This document shows positions 5,067 through 5,944 of a stretch of 5,944 nt of DNA, piece by piece (the stretch's first letter is position 1; each line of letters opens with the position of its first letter). The notes beneath the pieces were generated by a model. The model saw only the letters and a program-made list of their open reading frames with translations, made no database searches and had not been told where the DNA came from. Position numbers and translations under genes: made by a program. The DNA comes from Bacteroidota bacterium (GTDB lineage: Bacteria; Bacteroidota; Ignavibacteria; Ignavibacteriales; Melioribacteraceae): NCBI GenBank assembly GCA_023381535.1, contig JAMCSN010000114.1, forward strand, positions 1 through 5,944, in the 5' to 3' direction.

Positions 5067-5944
5067 TCATTTTAGAAGTAATAACTTTTTGAATGACGAG
5101 TAGCTGTTGCCGTCGTTTGCAACGGCTTCCATCTTTATTATATACACACCGCCGGAAAGATTTTTAGCATTCCAAACAATTCTTTTTGTGCCGGCGGATT
5201 CCACTTTGTCCGCAATCCTTTCCACAAGTCTTCCGAGTAAATCATAAATCTCCAGTTTCACTTTGCTTGTAGTGTTTAATGAGTATTCAATTGTTGTGGA
5301 AGGATTAAATGGATTTGGGTAATTCTGAAGCAAAACAGTTGTAAGCGTAATTTCTTCCGGCGCCGAAGTAACAGTCACATTGACAACTTTCGTCTCGGCA
5401 TCGGTACTGAAGACCCGACTGTATGCAGTCATAGTTACATTGTAACTTCCCGATAAAGTGTATGTATGTGAAGGACTTTGCACTTCGCTGGTTGAACCGT
5501 CACCGAAATCCCAACGCCATGCAATTGCATTAGTGCTGTTGTTTGTGAAAGTAACTTGTGCGCCGTTAACAATTTGATCGAACGACGCAGCCGGTTTGTG
5601 AATATCAAAAAGAAAATCGCGAACCCTATCAACAATAATATACCAATACTGATTTGGCGCGGGGCTCCAATTTCCATTTACCACACCGTAGAATTCGTGC
5701 CCCTCTCCTTGAACAAAATATGTTTCATGCGGATAAGCCAAACCAGCCAGCCGTTTGTCGATCAATTGACTTCCGTATGTTGCAGATAGAGTCGGTACCT
5801 GAAACGGCGATCCAAGTCCGAAAGGAACAATTGCATCTGCTGTTCCATGTGTCAATAAAACCGGAATGTGTGGATCAGCGGCTTCAACTAAACTTGTGTC
5901 TTGAAGCGCCCCCCAAAGACTTACAATCCACATTTTTGAACCTC
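5067..5944 (-). CDS. Secreted alpha/beta-hydrolase (esterase-like) with PKD and T9SS sorting domains, 5' end missing
   Basis: Only the C-terminal part is present. The frame stays open through the window edge (Gly-Ser-Lys ahead of the Met at 5933), so that Met is probably internal. Residues below are counted from it. Residues about 20-112 match the end of an alpha/beta-hydrolase: IPVLLTHGTADAIVPF holds the likely catalytic acid Asp33, and GEGHEFYG holds the likely catalytic His79. The nucleophile serine must lie outside the window. Residues about 117-190 are a PKD domain (WDFGDG at 141-146, then SHTYTLSGSYNVTMTA). Residues about 201-288 are a type A T9SS C-terminal sorting domain (NYPNPFNPSTTIEYSL, YDLLGRLV, GGVYIIKM), normally removed after export through the outer membrane. 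The family resembles PHB-depolymerase/dienelactone-hydrolase-like esterases; the substrate cannot be told. The gene ends 27 nt before the next start. Confidence 0.9.
   Translation of the reverse strand, partial: GSKMWIVSLWGALQDTSLVEAADPHIPVLLTHGTADAIVPFGLGSPFQVPTLSATYGSQLIDKRLAGLAYPHETYFVQGEGHEFYGVVNGNWSPAPNQYWYIIVDRVRDFLFDIHKPAASFDQIVNGAQVTFTNNSTNAIAWRWDFGDGSTSEVQSPSHTYTLSGSYNVTMTAYSRVFSTDAETKVVNVTVTSAPEEITLTTVLLQNYPNPFNPSTTIEYSLNTTSKVKLEIYDLLGRLVERIADKVESAGTKRIVWNAKNLSGGVYIIKMEAVANDGNSYSSFKKLLLLK

Overview
The window carries four genes, all on the minus strand and closely packed, so transcription runs from right to left. Three features suggest a member of the Bacteroidota/Chlorobiota (FCB) group, most likely an Ignavibacteria-like lineage: a C-terminal type IX secretion (Por) sorting domain with a YPNPFNP motif, relaxed Bacteroidota-style lipoboxes (FSC followed by SK and acidic residues), and AT-rich coding sequence with weak Shine-Dalgarno signals. 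The assignment is inferred from protein style, not from a marker gene.

Layout in order of transcription: (1) 5944-5067, the 3' part of a secreted alpha/beta-hydrolase (esterase-like) followed by a PKD domain and a T9SS sorting domain; its beginning lies outside the window. (2) 5039-3885, an exported protein with two SH3-like repeats and a C-terminal outer-membrane beta-barrel. Its first SH3-like repeat is interrupted by an in-frame, GC-rich, palindromic insertion of about 60 bp. (3) 3874-2063, a lipoprotein reading frame that looks like two lipoproteins fused in frame: it has a normal N-terminal lipobox and a second complete lipoprotein signal about 180 residues in, followed by three tandem copies of a domain of about 125 residues. 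(4) 2066-369, an exported OmpA-family protein with a repeat-rich helical region and a C-terminal peptidoglycan-binding domain. Positions 1-368 hold no convincing gene but contain a strong intrinsic terminator that would end leftward transcription.

Gap sizes are 27 nt, 10 nt and a 4-nt ATGA overlap, which support one transcript for at least the last three genes. All four products are predicted to leave the cytoplasm: a T9SS-secreted enzyme, an outer-membrane barrel, a lipoprotein and a peptidoglycan-anchored periplasmic/outer-membrane protein. A cell-envelope assembly is a reasonable hypothesis, but the sequence does not prove it. The most unusual features are the in-frame palindromic insertion and the double-lipobox fusion.
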